DNA of 64,000 bases from Rhizobium sp. Leaf371 (GTDB taxonomy: Bacteria; Pseudomonadota; Alphaproteobacteria; Rhizobiales; Rhizobiaceae). The DNA lies in the NCBI RefSeq assembly GCF_001424045.1, contig NZ_LMQB01000001.1, forward strand, positions 1,001,335 to 1,065,334, read 5' to 3'. How positions within the stretch are numbered: position 1 is the stretch's first letter; every line of letters begins with the position of its first letter. Shown here in pieces: positions 29,090-36,731 of the stretch. A program made the position numbers and the translations under genes. The notes below the pieces were generated by a model, which was not told the origin of the DNA, made no database searches, and saw only the letters and a program-made list of their open reading frames with translations.

Positions 29090-30046
29090 TCAACCGGTCA
29101 CATCAGCGAAATAGTCCTCGTCAATGCTTTGGACCTTATAGGTCTGACGAACACGGACACCGACGCCATGTTGGATCATCAGGCGCGCCAAGCGCTGACC
29201 ATTTATCAAGACCACACGATGCTGGACCCGGGTCAGGTATTCGTGTGCCTCCTTGGAAAAGTCAGACGTAGTGACGAAAACACCCTTGGTCGCGCCTTCG
29301 CCCGTCAACGAACCGATGAAGCGCTGAACATCGGGGCGACTGACGCGGTTTTCGGGCGCGTATCGCTTGGCCTGAATATAAACCGCATCCAGGCCAAGAG
29401 CGTCTTCGTGGATGATCCCATCGATACCACCATCGCCCGACGCCTTTGTCATAAGGCCATTTGCCAAGTCGCCACCACCATAGCCCATCGCAATCAGTAG
29501 ATCGAGGATGAGGCGTTCAAAACGCTGCGGAGAGAGCTGTTGCAGAAGGGCTAGAAGGTCGTCTCTGACGGCGGCATCCAGAAGACCCGAGGCCGCGGCC
29601 ATGGCGTCTTCCGGAGTCTGTCTTTCGTCGATCGGCGCGGAATCCATGGCAACGGTCGCGAGGGTGGATTGAGGAACCGCAACGTCCCCACCGTCACGCT
29701 GCCTGGAACGCTCGATCCAGTCCCTGAAGCCTTCGAAACCTGCCAGCGTCTCATTGTCGATCCGTTCAGGCTGCGAGGCCAGAACCTGTCGCCCGAGATC
29801 GGTCACGATGTGGAGATTTCGGCGCGGCGACATCAACAGGCCAGCCTTTGCAAGATAGGTCCTCGCCCAATGGGCGCGGCTCTGCAGTACCGTCGCCGTG
29901 CCGCTCGGGATCAATTCCGAGGCTACTTCATCCGAGATATCAAACTGCTTTTGCAGAACAGGGATGCAAGCAGCTACATTGGGCGCACCCTCGGCGAACA
30001 ACTTCAGCACCGGAAGCATCAGTGTCTCGTAGTTCGGTATTACCAT
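29090..30046 (-). CDS. Mrr-family restriction endonuclease
   Basis: The 318-residue product has the Mrr N-terminal winged-helix region (VIPNYETLMLPVLKLFAEG, SRAHWARTYLAKAGLL, LHIVTDLGRQVL) and the C-terminal PD-(D/E)xK nuclease. The nuclease shows QRFERLILDLLIAMGYGGG, GDGGIDGII and the QAK catalytic motif in YIQAKRYAPEN, followed by FVTTSDFSKEAHEY. Mrr enzymes are type IV nucleases cutting methylated DNA. It sits 132 bp upstream of the methyltransferase on the same strand and may be part of the same transcript. Start at 30046 (MVIPNYET) fits the family. Confidence 0.9.
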   Translation of the reverse strand: MVIPNYETLMLPVLKLFAEGAPNVAACIPVLQKQFDISDEVASELIPSGTATVLQSRAHWARTYLAKAGLLMSPRRNLHIVTDLGRQVLASQPERIDNETLAGFEGFRDWIERSRQRDGGDVAVPQSTLATVAMDSAPIDERQTPEDAMAAASGLLDAAVRDDLLALLQQLSPQRFERLILDLLIAMGYGGGDLANGLMTKASGDGGIDGIIHEDALGLDAVYIQAKRYAPENRVSRPDVQRFIGSLTGEGATKGVFVTTSDFSKEAHEYLTRVQHRVVLINGQRLARLMIQHGVGVRVRQTYKVQSIDEDYFADVTG

Positions 30047-30143
30047 GGCGCATCCTGCATCCAATGAAATTCACGGTTGTCGTGAATTCATACCTATCGG
30101 ATCGAATGTGGAACGTCATCTTCCGAAATCTACGCGGACGATT

Positions 30144-30743
30144 TCAAACCTTCGGTTTTTGTGGGTCGGTATCGACGCCGGTCGTTTCGAGCATTGCGCC
30201 GGGCCGACCAGGGGAGTTGCCCCTCAGATGTTCAAGCCAACGCAGTGTCGACTCCAAGACCCTGACTTCTGTGAGGTCCTCCCGCTCATTGGGTACGTGG
30301 CATCGAACGAGCTCTGACCATCGTTCCCATTTCTGAATGTAATCCAGCCAATCGAGTGAGGCCTCGGGGACACGTTTCCGAAGTTCCGACATGGCGTCTC
30401 GACGGGCGATGCCGCCGCGGCGGACGTCTTCGAACAGTCGGGCATAAGGGACCGCACCTTGCGACAACACGATATCAACGTAACGGGGCGCGACGTCGAG
30501 GCGTCGGGCCAATTCAAGACGCTGAGCGTGCCGCGGCGACATCGGCGGTGGCGTGTAACTCGGCTGCGGTAACGCCGCTGACGAGGCACCGCGCACGACA
30601 AACGAAAACAACGCCAGGAGCTGTAGAGCTGCAGATTGCGCTGGGTTCGCGCGTCTGGCTCGGCGACGCTCGATCATGCGCATCCGGAGCCGATCGTAAC
30701 ACGACCGGCGGCGACATCTCTGTCGGGAGTTGGCGTCTTTCAT
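30144..30743 (-). CDS. Hypothetical protein cotranslated with the relaxase
   Basis: A 199-residue protein with a strongly basic start (RQRCRRRSCYDRLRMRMIERRR), one possible hydrophobic span (SAALQLLALFSFVV) and a soluble helical C-terminus (ARLFEDVRRGGIARRDAM, LESTLRWLEHL). It overlaps the relaxase stop by 4 bp (ATGA), a sign that it belongs to the mobilization operon. I recognise no family; an accessory mobilization or membrane-anchoring role would be a guess. The next gene downstream is mrr. Confidence 0.55.
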   Translation of the reverse strand: MKDANSRQRCRRRSCYDRLRMRMIERRRARRANPAQSAALQLLALFSFVVRGASSAALPQPSYTPPPMSPRHAQRLELARRLDVAPRYVDIVLSQGAVPYARLFEDVRRGGIARRDAMSELRKRVPEASLDWLDYIQKWERWSELVRCHVPNEREDLTEVRVLESTLRWLEHLRGNSPGRPGAMLETTGVDTDPQKPKV

Positions 30744-31927
30744 TGATGGGGTCTCCTTAGATAGCTGTGAGATGGAATCGATGCCTGGCTCGGCTCGTCA
30801 GGTGGAAATGATTTCCGCTTGCGGACATCGGCGATCTGTCGGGCCAGGCGCGCAGTCTGCGGCTCGAAAAGAGACGTCATCCACGCAGCGAGGTCTCGCG
30901 CGCGCCTCAGCAGGTCATCGAGGTCCATCTTTCCGATGCGATGAAGCTCCAGTTGCTCCCGACGTCGCCCAGAGGCTACCGACGCGCCAACCGGTCGAGC
31001 CGATCGGCGCAGGATTTCAGGGCCGCTGCTTGTTGTTGCTGCATGTCCAAGATCAGGTGCAGCACCTGTAGCATTTGACCGAGCCGGTCGGGCTGTTCCG
31101 GCGTTTCGAGCAACGAGAGAAGAGGCAAGAGGCGCGCTACAGACGTCTCCGTCTTCGAGACGATGTTCAGGACGTCCATGCTGGCTTCCGATAAATTGTT
31201 CATGGGCAAACTCCGTTTTCATGAAATTCTGGAACTCGGCACGTCGGACACCAACCGCGCGACTGGCTGCGGCGACGAACGCGCCGCCGGTCGTCGTAAG
31301 GATGTGCCCCTGCTCGCCATTTGCGATGACGAGCCGCTGACGATCCAATTCCACGTTGAAGGCTGCGCGTCCTTGAGCAAAGGCTGCCTTCAGTTCCGTC
31401 CGATCGAAGCCTTGGTTTTCACGCTCGGCGCGCTTGCGGGCGACGTCTGAAAATCCCTCCGTCCGACGATGGCGTCTTTCGGCACGTGCCGGCTGAACTG
31501 TTTCCCCGCGATCAGCCTCGTATTGACGAGCGACAGCTTCGAGGCGGGCGAAATCGTTGCGGCAATCAAGAACCCGGAAGGTGGTAGGATCAACCTCGGC
31601 CACCGCGACATGGAAGTGCGCCCGCCCTTCCTTGACGTGTCGGACGACGAGGCGCGGGCGATCTCCGCCGATCCCGAACTCGTCGTCGATCGCCCGGATA
31701 AAGGCCGACAACTGTACGGGCGACATCGCGCGCTCGGGCGAGACCGAAAGGTGGCGGACACTGTATCTGCAGCCTTTCGCCGATGCGAGCGCGTGGGCGT
31801 CGTAAAGCGCCTGGCGATCCCCCGACAAAACGTCAATACGTTCGTTCTCGTCCACCTTGTCCAGTAAATGACGGGCGAGGTACCGAACGCCGCCATCGCG
31901 ACGGATGCGCGTCGTCTGCACGATCAT
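30740..31927 (-). CDS. Relaxase / mobilization nuclease
   Basis: Nicks DNA at oriT to start conjugative mobilization. The 395-residue protein has a MOB-type N-terminal domain: YLARHLLDK, YSVRHLSVSPERAMSP, FGIGGDRPRLVVRHVKEGRAHFHV with the metal-binding HxH, and VLDCRNDFARLE. The middle of the C-terminal half (about 242-320) is Ala/Ser/Arg-rich and disordered-looking exactly where another gene is nested in a different frame. Good helical sequence returns afterwards ([17 protein letters not shown]). Its ATG overlaps the mobC stop. I could not identify the catalytic tyrosine with certainty. Confidence 0.82.
   Translation of the reverse strand: MIVQTTRIRRDGGVRYLARHLLDKVDENERIDVLSGDRQALYDAHALASAKGCRYSVRHLSVSPERAMSPVQLSAFIRAIDDEFGIGGDRPRLVVRHVKEGRAHFHVAVAEVDPTTFRVLDCRNDFARLEAVARQYEADRGETVQPARAERRHRRTEGFSDVARKRAERENQGFDRTELKAAFAQGRAAFNVELDRQRLVIANGEQGHILTTTGGAFVAAASRAVGVRRAEFQNFMKTEFAHEQFIGSQHGRPEHRLEDGDVCSAPLASSLVARNAGTARPARSNATGAAPDLGHAATTSSGPEILRRSARPVGASVASGRRREQLELHRIGKMDLDDLLRRARDLAAWMTSLFEPQTARLARQIADVRKRKSFPPDEPSQASIPSHSYLRRPHQ
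30976..31203 (-). CDS. Small gene nested out of frame inside the relaxase gene
   Basis: A 75-residue product begins with ATG at 31203, preceded by GGAG with 7-nt spacing. Its sequence (MNNLSEASMDVLNIVSKTET, LLPLLSLLETPEQPDRLGQM, LQVLHLILDMQQQQAAAL) is amphipathic, helical and protein-like. The overlapping relaxase frame is low-complexity here. ColE1-type plasmids also nest mobB/mobD inside mobA, which makes a real accessory mobilization gene plausible. The alternative is that two frameshifts in the relaxase gene create the appearance. Confidence 0.5.
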   Translation of the reverse strand: MNNLSEASMDVLNIVSKTETSVARLLPLLSLLETPEQPDRLGQMLQVLHLILDMQQQQAAALKSCADRLDRLARR

Positions 31928-32247
31928 GTCAGCAGCTCCCGGAGACGAAACCGGACGGCATCAACATCAGCAAGGACAAGGGAGAGTTCTTCGTCGCGGC
32001 CAGCGATCTGTCCGGAGTTGGCGAGCCGCACCAGTTGGTTCAAATTTCCACCGACACGGCCAATCTCGCTCAACGTCCGGGCAAGCACGACAGCATGATT
32101 GGCATCAAATGTCCGGGCGGGCATACGGGTGCCGAGGGCGGCGCGACGGATCAGTTCGGAAATCGAAAGACCTCGCGCTGTGGCGATGTCTTTCATTCTC
32201 GAGAATTCCGTGTCGGTGGTCCGAACCCGGACGATCCTGGCGCGCAT
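31924..32247 (-). CDS. MobC-like mobilization accessory protein
   Basis: The 107-residue protein starts RARIVRVRTTDTEFSRMKDI, a ribbon-helix-helix-like N-terminus, and contains the MobC pattern LSISELIRRAALG, then LARTLSEIGRVGGNLNQLVRLAN. MobC proteins help the relaxase open oriT. The start at 32247 is chosen because upstream sequence in the frame is not protein-like. The stop overlaps the relaxase start by 4 bp. oriT is expected in the non-coding region to its right. Confidence 0.82.
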   Translation of the reverse strand: MRARIVRVRTTDTEFSRMKDIATARGLSISELIRRAALGTRMPARTFDANHAVVLARTLSEIGRVGGNLNQLVRLANSGQIAGRDEELSLVLADVDAVRFRLRELLT

Positions 32248-32866
32248 GCGTCCCTCCCATCTACAGGCCCCATACAGGGGCCGAGGGGGTTCACGGGGGA
32301 GCTTGCTTCCCCTGACCAGCGCCTGGTGTCGTAGACACAAGGCATTGCTGGCTCTTTCCCTCTCTGTTGTCTCACGAAATGATGGGCTGGGGATTCCGCC
32401 GGCGCAAATACGCTTCGGGTTTTGGCCTGTTTTGAACCGTGGCGACGATGGTCTTCGAAGTTTCGAACTTCGAATGGAAGAGATCGAAACTCGAACTACT
32501 CACTTCGAAACTCGAAACGATCGTTTCGAATGTCGAACCATGGGCTTCTGCAGGGACATCACGGGCCGAAATATCATGTATTTGTACATGACGGTCGCCG
32601 CGGCTGGCGAACTCAAGCGTTCATTCGATTTTCGAACTTCTGCCATCCGTTCGACTTTCGAACTATCGGCATCGGTTCGAAAATCGAACGATCCCATGCG
32701 GGAGTGGAGAGCCGTCCAGTTTCGGCGAGCGGGTGGTGCGGGCGCAGGCGAAGCCGAGCCTTGGTCGCGATGGCGACAACTTGACGGATCGTAACGCCCA
32801 TTATTATCCCGCACCCCGGACATGAAAACATGTCCGGGACTAGGCCAGCGCCAATGAGCGCCGTTA
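32248..32866. other. Non-coding region with TTCGAA repeat cluster; candidate oriT and/or replication origin
   Basis: A 619-bp gap between divergent functions (mobC leftward, the rep-like gene ending at its right edge). It holds about 15 TCGAA-type repeats at 32453-32690 and a short inverted repeat CATGTA-TTTG-TACATG at 32575-32590. No gene is supportable. Position next to mobC favours oriT; the repeats could also be binding sites for the rep-like protein. Confidence 0.5.
32453..32690. repeat. Cluster of TTCGAA / TCGAAC repeats
   Basis: About 15 occurrences of the pentamer TCGAA or its complement within 240 bp, many as TTTCGAAC, CTTCGAAG, GTTCGAAAATCGAAC or ACTCGAAAC. They fall in two groups (32453-32540 and 32620-32690) separated by the CATGTA inverted repeat. 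Such density is far above chance and typical of iterons or multi-site operators. Confidence 0.7.
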
Positions 32867-34612
32867 TTACTGTGCGCCTGAATTTGCGGTTTGCAGGCCC
32901 GCCAGATAGGGTTGCGCGCTGGAAACTATGTCAGACACCTCCAAACTCTCGGAGGGCATCTGGCGGCTACGAAACTGCCCCTTCTGTGCCTCGCCCCCGA
33001 CTGTGCGCTTCTCAATCGGATTTAAATGGCCCTGCATGACGAGAGCACCTGTCATTGGAGCGGGCTGCTGGTCTCCATCGACAATCGCGGTTGGGGCAGG
33101 AATCTCCATCTCCACCGTCGAGCAAGGAAGTTGGTTCAGATTGGTGTCTGGCGTGGCTACGCCTAGCTTTTTATCTATACACCGACCCAGACAGATTTGT
33201 TGACAGGTATCGAAGTGCTGATAGGCCGTTGCACGAGACACGCCCGCGCGGGATGCCAGCTTCTCGACGCTAACCGTCTCCGACCGCTCAACAATGTCGG
33301 AATAGGCCTTGATGAGCTTTTCAAGACTCCGCTCTCGCCTGACGCCCTGAGAATATTCGGCACCCGCCCGCTGCCGATCCCGGACATCCTTCATCCCCTC
33401 AGTGACGTGAAGGAGACGCTGCCGGTTCTTTTTACCTTGAAGCTTTACGGGGTCGAAATCCATCGCGAGGCGATCGGCGACCTTGGCGATGACATAGGAC
33501 AGGCGCGGGTCATCCAGTTCCATCGTCCGGGCAAAACCTTCAAGCGCCACGTGAAGATGATCGGCGAGCGCGGCCGTCGATCCTTTCATCCGGACATCGG
33601 CGGCAAAGTGCCATTCGATCAGCAAGGCTACCGCCCGTTCGCGCAGCGTGTTGAAAGCGATGTTCGAAGTCTTCAGGCTCATACCCGACTGGATAGCCGC
33701 TGCCTTCCGCACCAGTGCCTCACGGCTCGATCCCGTATCGACCCAGTTGGCGTACTCCGAGAGCGTCGGCATGGTGTGCCGGTTCGGTGTGAGCGTATGC
33801 CAGATTGGGGACAAAGGGTTCTTCATCCGCATGGTCGTCGCAGGCGCGCCCGGGTCCGCTCCAATGGAAAGCAAGGCCTTGGTCAGCCCATTGGAGACCC
33901 CAAGGAACAGGCGGACGATATCACGACGGCAACGTCTATCCTCGGACTTCCATACTGCAGTCCCGGGCGGCAGCAGGAAGATGAGATGCGGGCGGCGATA
34001 GGTACCGTCATCGAGGAGGTCGCCGACGATGACGTGTGGCAGGCATGGAACTTGTCCTTCACGGACCAGCTCCCCAAGCGCATGAAGTAGGTGCTCCGGG
34101 GACATGAACACGCCGTCGCAGTCGATACGGATCGCGCCGAGAAACTCCTTGTTCAGTTCTACATACGGATAGTCCAAGGTCAGAAGCTTGGAACGGGACT
34201 GGACGTCGAGCGTCGCCTTGTCGTTCGACGCCCTTGCCTTACCCCCTTTGGGTACCAGCGTGACGAACAACTTGAGGACGGGATCATCCTCCGATCGTAG
34301 ACCGTCCTCGACAAATGCGCGCCGCCAACGTCCCGCGATGTGTTGGTCGAAGGGTAGCTTGTAGCCACTCTCCAGCCGATCGCGAACCGCGCGGCGAAGT
34401 TCGATCGCCTCTTGGCGGCGACGGGCGGCAAAGGAATGAGGATCGATCATTGCGGGATGGACGGCTCCAAGGGGAGCCTTCTTCGCCCGCGCTTCCGCCG
34501 CCTGTCGGCTCGCCTCGGCATAGCGGGTCTCGAACCCGATCAGAGCCGTCGCCAAATCCGACAGATCGTTTCCGCCGGCCTTTACACTTTCATTGCACGC
34601 GTTCACTACCAT
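32867..34612 (-). CDS. Putative replication initiator / plasmid replicase-like protein
   Basis: The 581-residue protein has a central region like plasmid primase-replicase proteins: LTLDYPYVELNKEFLGAIRI, then a conserved short stretch RPHLIFLLPPGTAVW around residue 215, and RRDIVRLFLGVSNGLTKALL. A helix-turn-helix follows near residue 465 (SVEKLASRAGVSRATAYQHF). The last 100 residues look disordered. Its presence suggests the excised element replicates. GGAG lies 8 nt before the ATG. The assignment rests on pattern only; another DNA-binding function is possible. Confidence 0.55.
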   Translation of the reverse strand: MVVNACNESVKAGGNDLSDLATALIGFETRYAEASRQAAEARAKKAPLGAVHPAMIDPHSFAARRRQEAIELRRAVRDRLESGYKLPFDQHIAGRWRRAFVEDGLRSEDDPVLKLFVTLVPKGGKARASNDKATLDVQSRSKLLTLDYPYVELNKEFLGAIRIDCDGVFMSPEHLLHALGELVREGQVPCLPHVIVGDLLDDGTYRRPHLIFLLPPGTAVWKSEDRRCRRDIVRLFLGVSNGLTKALLSIGADPGAPATTMRMKNPLSPIWHTLTPNRHTMPTLSEYANWVDTGSSREALVRKAAAIQSGMSLKTSNIAFNTLRERAVALLIEWHFAADVRMKGSTAALADHLHVALEGFARTMELDDPRLSYVIAKVADRLAMDFDPVKLQGKKNRQRLLHVTEGMKDVRDRQRAGAEYSQGVRRERSLEKLIKAYSDIVERSETVSVEKLASRAGVSRATAYQHFDTCQQICLGRCIDKKLGVATPDTNLNQLPCSTVEMEIPAPTAIVDGDQQPAPMTGALVMQGHLNPIEKRTVGGEAQKGQFRSRQMPSESLEVSDIVSSAQPYLAGLQTANSGAQ

Positions 34613-34628
34613 TGAACAATCTCCAAGA

Positions 34629-34668
34629 AGCCGCGGTAGGGTTCCAGCCCAATAACCCGCGGCTTTTT
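34629..34668 (+). terminator. Hairpin with T-run near the right end of the island
   Basis: AGCCGCGG / CCGCGGCT stem with a 20-nt loop and TTTTT on the plus strand, just upstream of the rep-like gene. With no plus-strand gene reading into it, it may insulate the island or control the rep-like gene. Confidence 0.5.
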
Positions 34669-34750
34669 CATGCTTGGAGCGTTGTACGCATAGGTCAAAC
34701 TCCGATTCTCACATGCAATAGCGAATCGAGCGTTTTGCAACACGTCTGCA

Positions 34751-34770
34751 GTTGCAGCATTGTTGCAGAA
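34751..34770 (+). repeat. 20-bp direct repeat near the right end of the island
   Basis: Exact, same-orientation copy of the repeat at 20626-20645, 80 bp inside the right attachment site. Candidate arm-type recombinase site. Confidence 0.6.
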
Positions 34771-34849
34771 TATGTTCACAATGTTGCGGGAGCCTCGGGA
34801 ATTCCGGAAAACTCGTCACCCGATTTTGATTAACGCTATCATAGGGTTC

Positions 34850-34910
34850 TGGCGGAAGAGGTGGGATTCGAACCCACGGTACGCTTTCACGCACGCCGGT
34901 TTTCAAGACC
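34850..34910 (-). repeat. Right attachment repeat (3' half of tRNA-Ser)
   Basis: 61 bp from CCA to the anticodon stem, matching 20516-20576 at 58 positions. Strand exchange most likely occurs in the anticodon-loop segment shared by both copies. Confidence 0.88.
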
Positions 34911-34939
34911 GGTTCCTTAAACCACTCGGACACTCTTCC
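34850..34939 (-). tRNA. tRNA-Ser (UGA), restored at the island junction
   Basis: A 90-nt tRNA with acceptor GGAAGAG / CTCTTCC, anticodon stem CCGGT / ACCGG around CTTGAAA (anticodon TGA), a long class II variable arm (GTGCG / CGTAC stem, loop TGAAAG), GTTCGAATC T-loop and encoded CCA. Its 3' 61 bp are duplicated at 20516. Confidence 0.95.
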
Positions 34940-35142
34940 GGAAGCTGACGTCGTTCGAGGGTGTGATGGGATTAGCGGTTGGCGGGCAGGTCGTCAACTC
35001 GGGGTTTACCTGTGTGGTCGGTGGGTTTTGCGGGATGAAGGGAAGGCGAGGGGCCGGGGTGCGGGTATCGGGATGGTGTCTGGAACAAAAATCGACGGAA
35101 CGTGTTGCTGCGGAGGATAAACCGTAACGATGGAGATGAGCG

Positions 35143-35412
35143 ATGCGGACTGTCATGACTATCTCGGCTCTCGTCCTGGGTGTTGCTTTGTCGCAGCCGG
35201 CTGTTGCTGCCTTAGGCAATCTGGATTCAAGCCTCTATGCCGATGTTGCACTGGCGGGAATCAGGCCTTCGGCTCCGGCGGACGCCACCGTTTCTGACCA
35301 GCGCGCCGAAATCTGCGTGCCTCCTGACGAACAATACATCCCGTCCTTCGTCCGCGATCCCGGCGGCCGGATCGTGGGCGTCAATTATACGATCATCGAG
35401 TATGTCTGCTGA
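35143..35412 (+). CDS. Small secreted hypothetical protein
   Basis: An 89-residue product with a clear signal peptide (MRTVMTISALVLGVALSQPA, cleavage after AVA) and a 65-residue mature part with two cysteines (EICVPPDEQYIPSF, final YVC). GGAG lies 7 nt before the ATG. It sits between tRNA-Ser and rlpA, a conserved core neighbourhood. No family is recognised. Confidence 0.6.
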   Translation: MRTVMTISALVLGVALSQPAVAALGNLDSSLYADVALAGIRPSAPADATVSDQRAEICVPPDEQYIPSFVRDPGGRIVGVNYTIIEYVC

Positions 35413-35600
35413 GTGCGGCAGCCTATCATCGTAACCAAGCATTAACCATAAAAGGCAATTCCGTTGGCGGCGCGACGACCGCGTTCGCATTTATGCCATG
35501 TTGCTGTCATTTTTGACGACTGTATCTTTTTGGTACGACCGGCTCGCCCGCGAGGGGCAGGGGTGCTCCGGTTTCGTCAGACAGCGGCAATGTGGGACAC

Positions 35601-36695
35601 ATGACTTTCAGACAATACGCACGTTTCCTGGTGAAGGGCGCAGGTTTCGCCGCCGTTCCGGCTATTTGTCTTGTGCTGACGTCCTGCGGCACGACGGGCA
35701 AGGTCGATGCACCCAAGAAGCGCAGCAAGGAGTATTTTCCGGAATCCGTCTACGGCGTCAAAGCGAGCCCCCGTGTCGCCGACGGCAAGAATATTCCGAA
35801 AGGCGGCGGACGCTATCAGGTCGGCAAGCCCTACAAGGTCAAGGACAAGTGGTACACGCCGAAGGAAGATTTCAGCTACAATAAGACTGGCATCTCGTCC
35901 TGGTATGGATCGGCATTTCATGGCCGGCTGACCGCCAACGGCGAAGTCTACGATACGGCGCATCTCTCTGCCGCGCACCCCACATTTCCATTGCCGAGCT
36001 ATGCGCGCGTGACCAATGTCGAGAATGGGTCGTCGGTCATCGTCCGTGTCAACGATCGCGGACCCTATGAGTTCGGACGGATCATCGACGTGTCTTCGAA
36101 GACGGCCGATCTCCTCGACATCAAGCGCAAGGGCAGCGCCCAGGTGCGCGTCCAGTATGTCGGCCGCGCGCCGCTCGAAGGCAATGACATGCCCTATCTG
36201 ATGGCGTCCTATGCGTCCAAGGGGAGCCGCGTTCCCGGAATTGCGCCGGAGGGCCAGATTGCTTCCGGCGTTATGGTTGCTTCAAACGAACCGCTGGCGC
36301 GGCAGGTGCGCAATCTCGGTTCGGCCGATCTGGGCACCGTTTCCATTCCGGCCAAGGCATCGGCACAGGCAGTCCGCATGCGCCCGTCGCCGTCCGCCGC
36401 TCCGTCGCTTGACCGTGGCTCTTCCATGACCGCGCTCGCTGAGCCGGATCACGTGCTTCGCGCGCCGGGCGCCATGGAGGCTCTGGAGGCGTTCGTGACG
36501 CTTCCGGACATCGGTCCCATCCCTGTGGAGCGCCCGGGCAATTTCGGGAAGTCGGGGAATGGCGCACTCTATGCCGCCGCCTATGTCGAGGCGCGCGTCA
36601 GCACGTCGGAAACCGCCTTCGATGCGATCATGGTCGATCCGCATGCGCTTACCTCGTCCGCGATCATGGCCCATGCCAAGCGCAGCGCCCGCTAG
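35601..36695 (+). CDS. rlpA: RlpA-like septal ring lytic transglycosylase lipoprotein
   Basis: The 364-residue lipoprotein has a signal sequence ending in the lipobox LTSC (about residue 30) and a double-psi beta-barrel at about 95-195: TGISSWYGSAFHGRLTANGE, LPSYARVTNVENGSS, VNDRGPYEFGRIIDVSSKTA. A long low-complexity Pro/Ala region follows and there is no C-terminal SPOR domain. RlpA proteins cleave naked glycan strands at the septum. ATG at 35601 is preferred to GTG at 35592. It is followed 36 bp later by the DD-carboxypeptidase homologue, a conserved cell-wall pair in rhizobia. Confidence 0.88.
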   Translation: MTFRQYARFLVKGAGFAAVPAICLVLTSCGTTGKVDAPKKRSKEYFPESVYGVKASPRVADGKNIPKGGGRYQVGKPYKVKDKWYTPKEDFSYNKTGISSWYGSAFHGRLTANGEVYDTAHLSAAHPTFPLPSYARVTNVENGSSVIVRVNDRGPYEFGRIIDVSSKTADLLDIKRKGSAQVRVQYVGRAPLEGNDMPYLMASYASKGSRVPGIAPEGQIASGVMVASNEPLARQVRNLGSADLGTVSIPAKASAQAVRMRPSPSAAPSLDRGSSMTALAEPDHVLRAPGAMEALEAFVTLPDIGPIPVERPGNFGKSGNGALYAAAYVEARVSTSETAFDAIMVDPHALTSSAIMAHAKRSAR

Positions 36696-36731
36696 GCCCG
36701 ACCGAAACGTCGCCGCACGTGGGGACGCCTC

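Larger units (their letters stand above)
20516..34910. mobile_element. Integrative mobilizable element in tRNA-Ser(UGA)
   Basis: A 14.4-kb element bounded by 61-bp near-identical copies (58/61) of the 3' half of tRNA-Ser(UGA). Left to right: displaced tRNA fragment, tyrosine integrase, five defence/restriction-type genes, an accessory gene, relaxase with a nested gene, MobC, a TTCGAA-rich repeat region, a replication-initiator-like gene, then the restored tRNA. There are mobilization genes but no mating-pair genes, so transfer would need a helper. Integration into a tRNA 3' end that rebuilds the tRNA is standard for tyrosine-recombinase islands. Confidence 0.88.

Noticed and set aside
32453..32690. 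CRISPR array
   Set aside because: Units are 5-8 bp palindromic motifs at irregular spacing, not long repeats with unique spacers.
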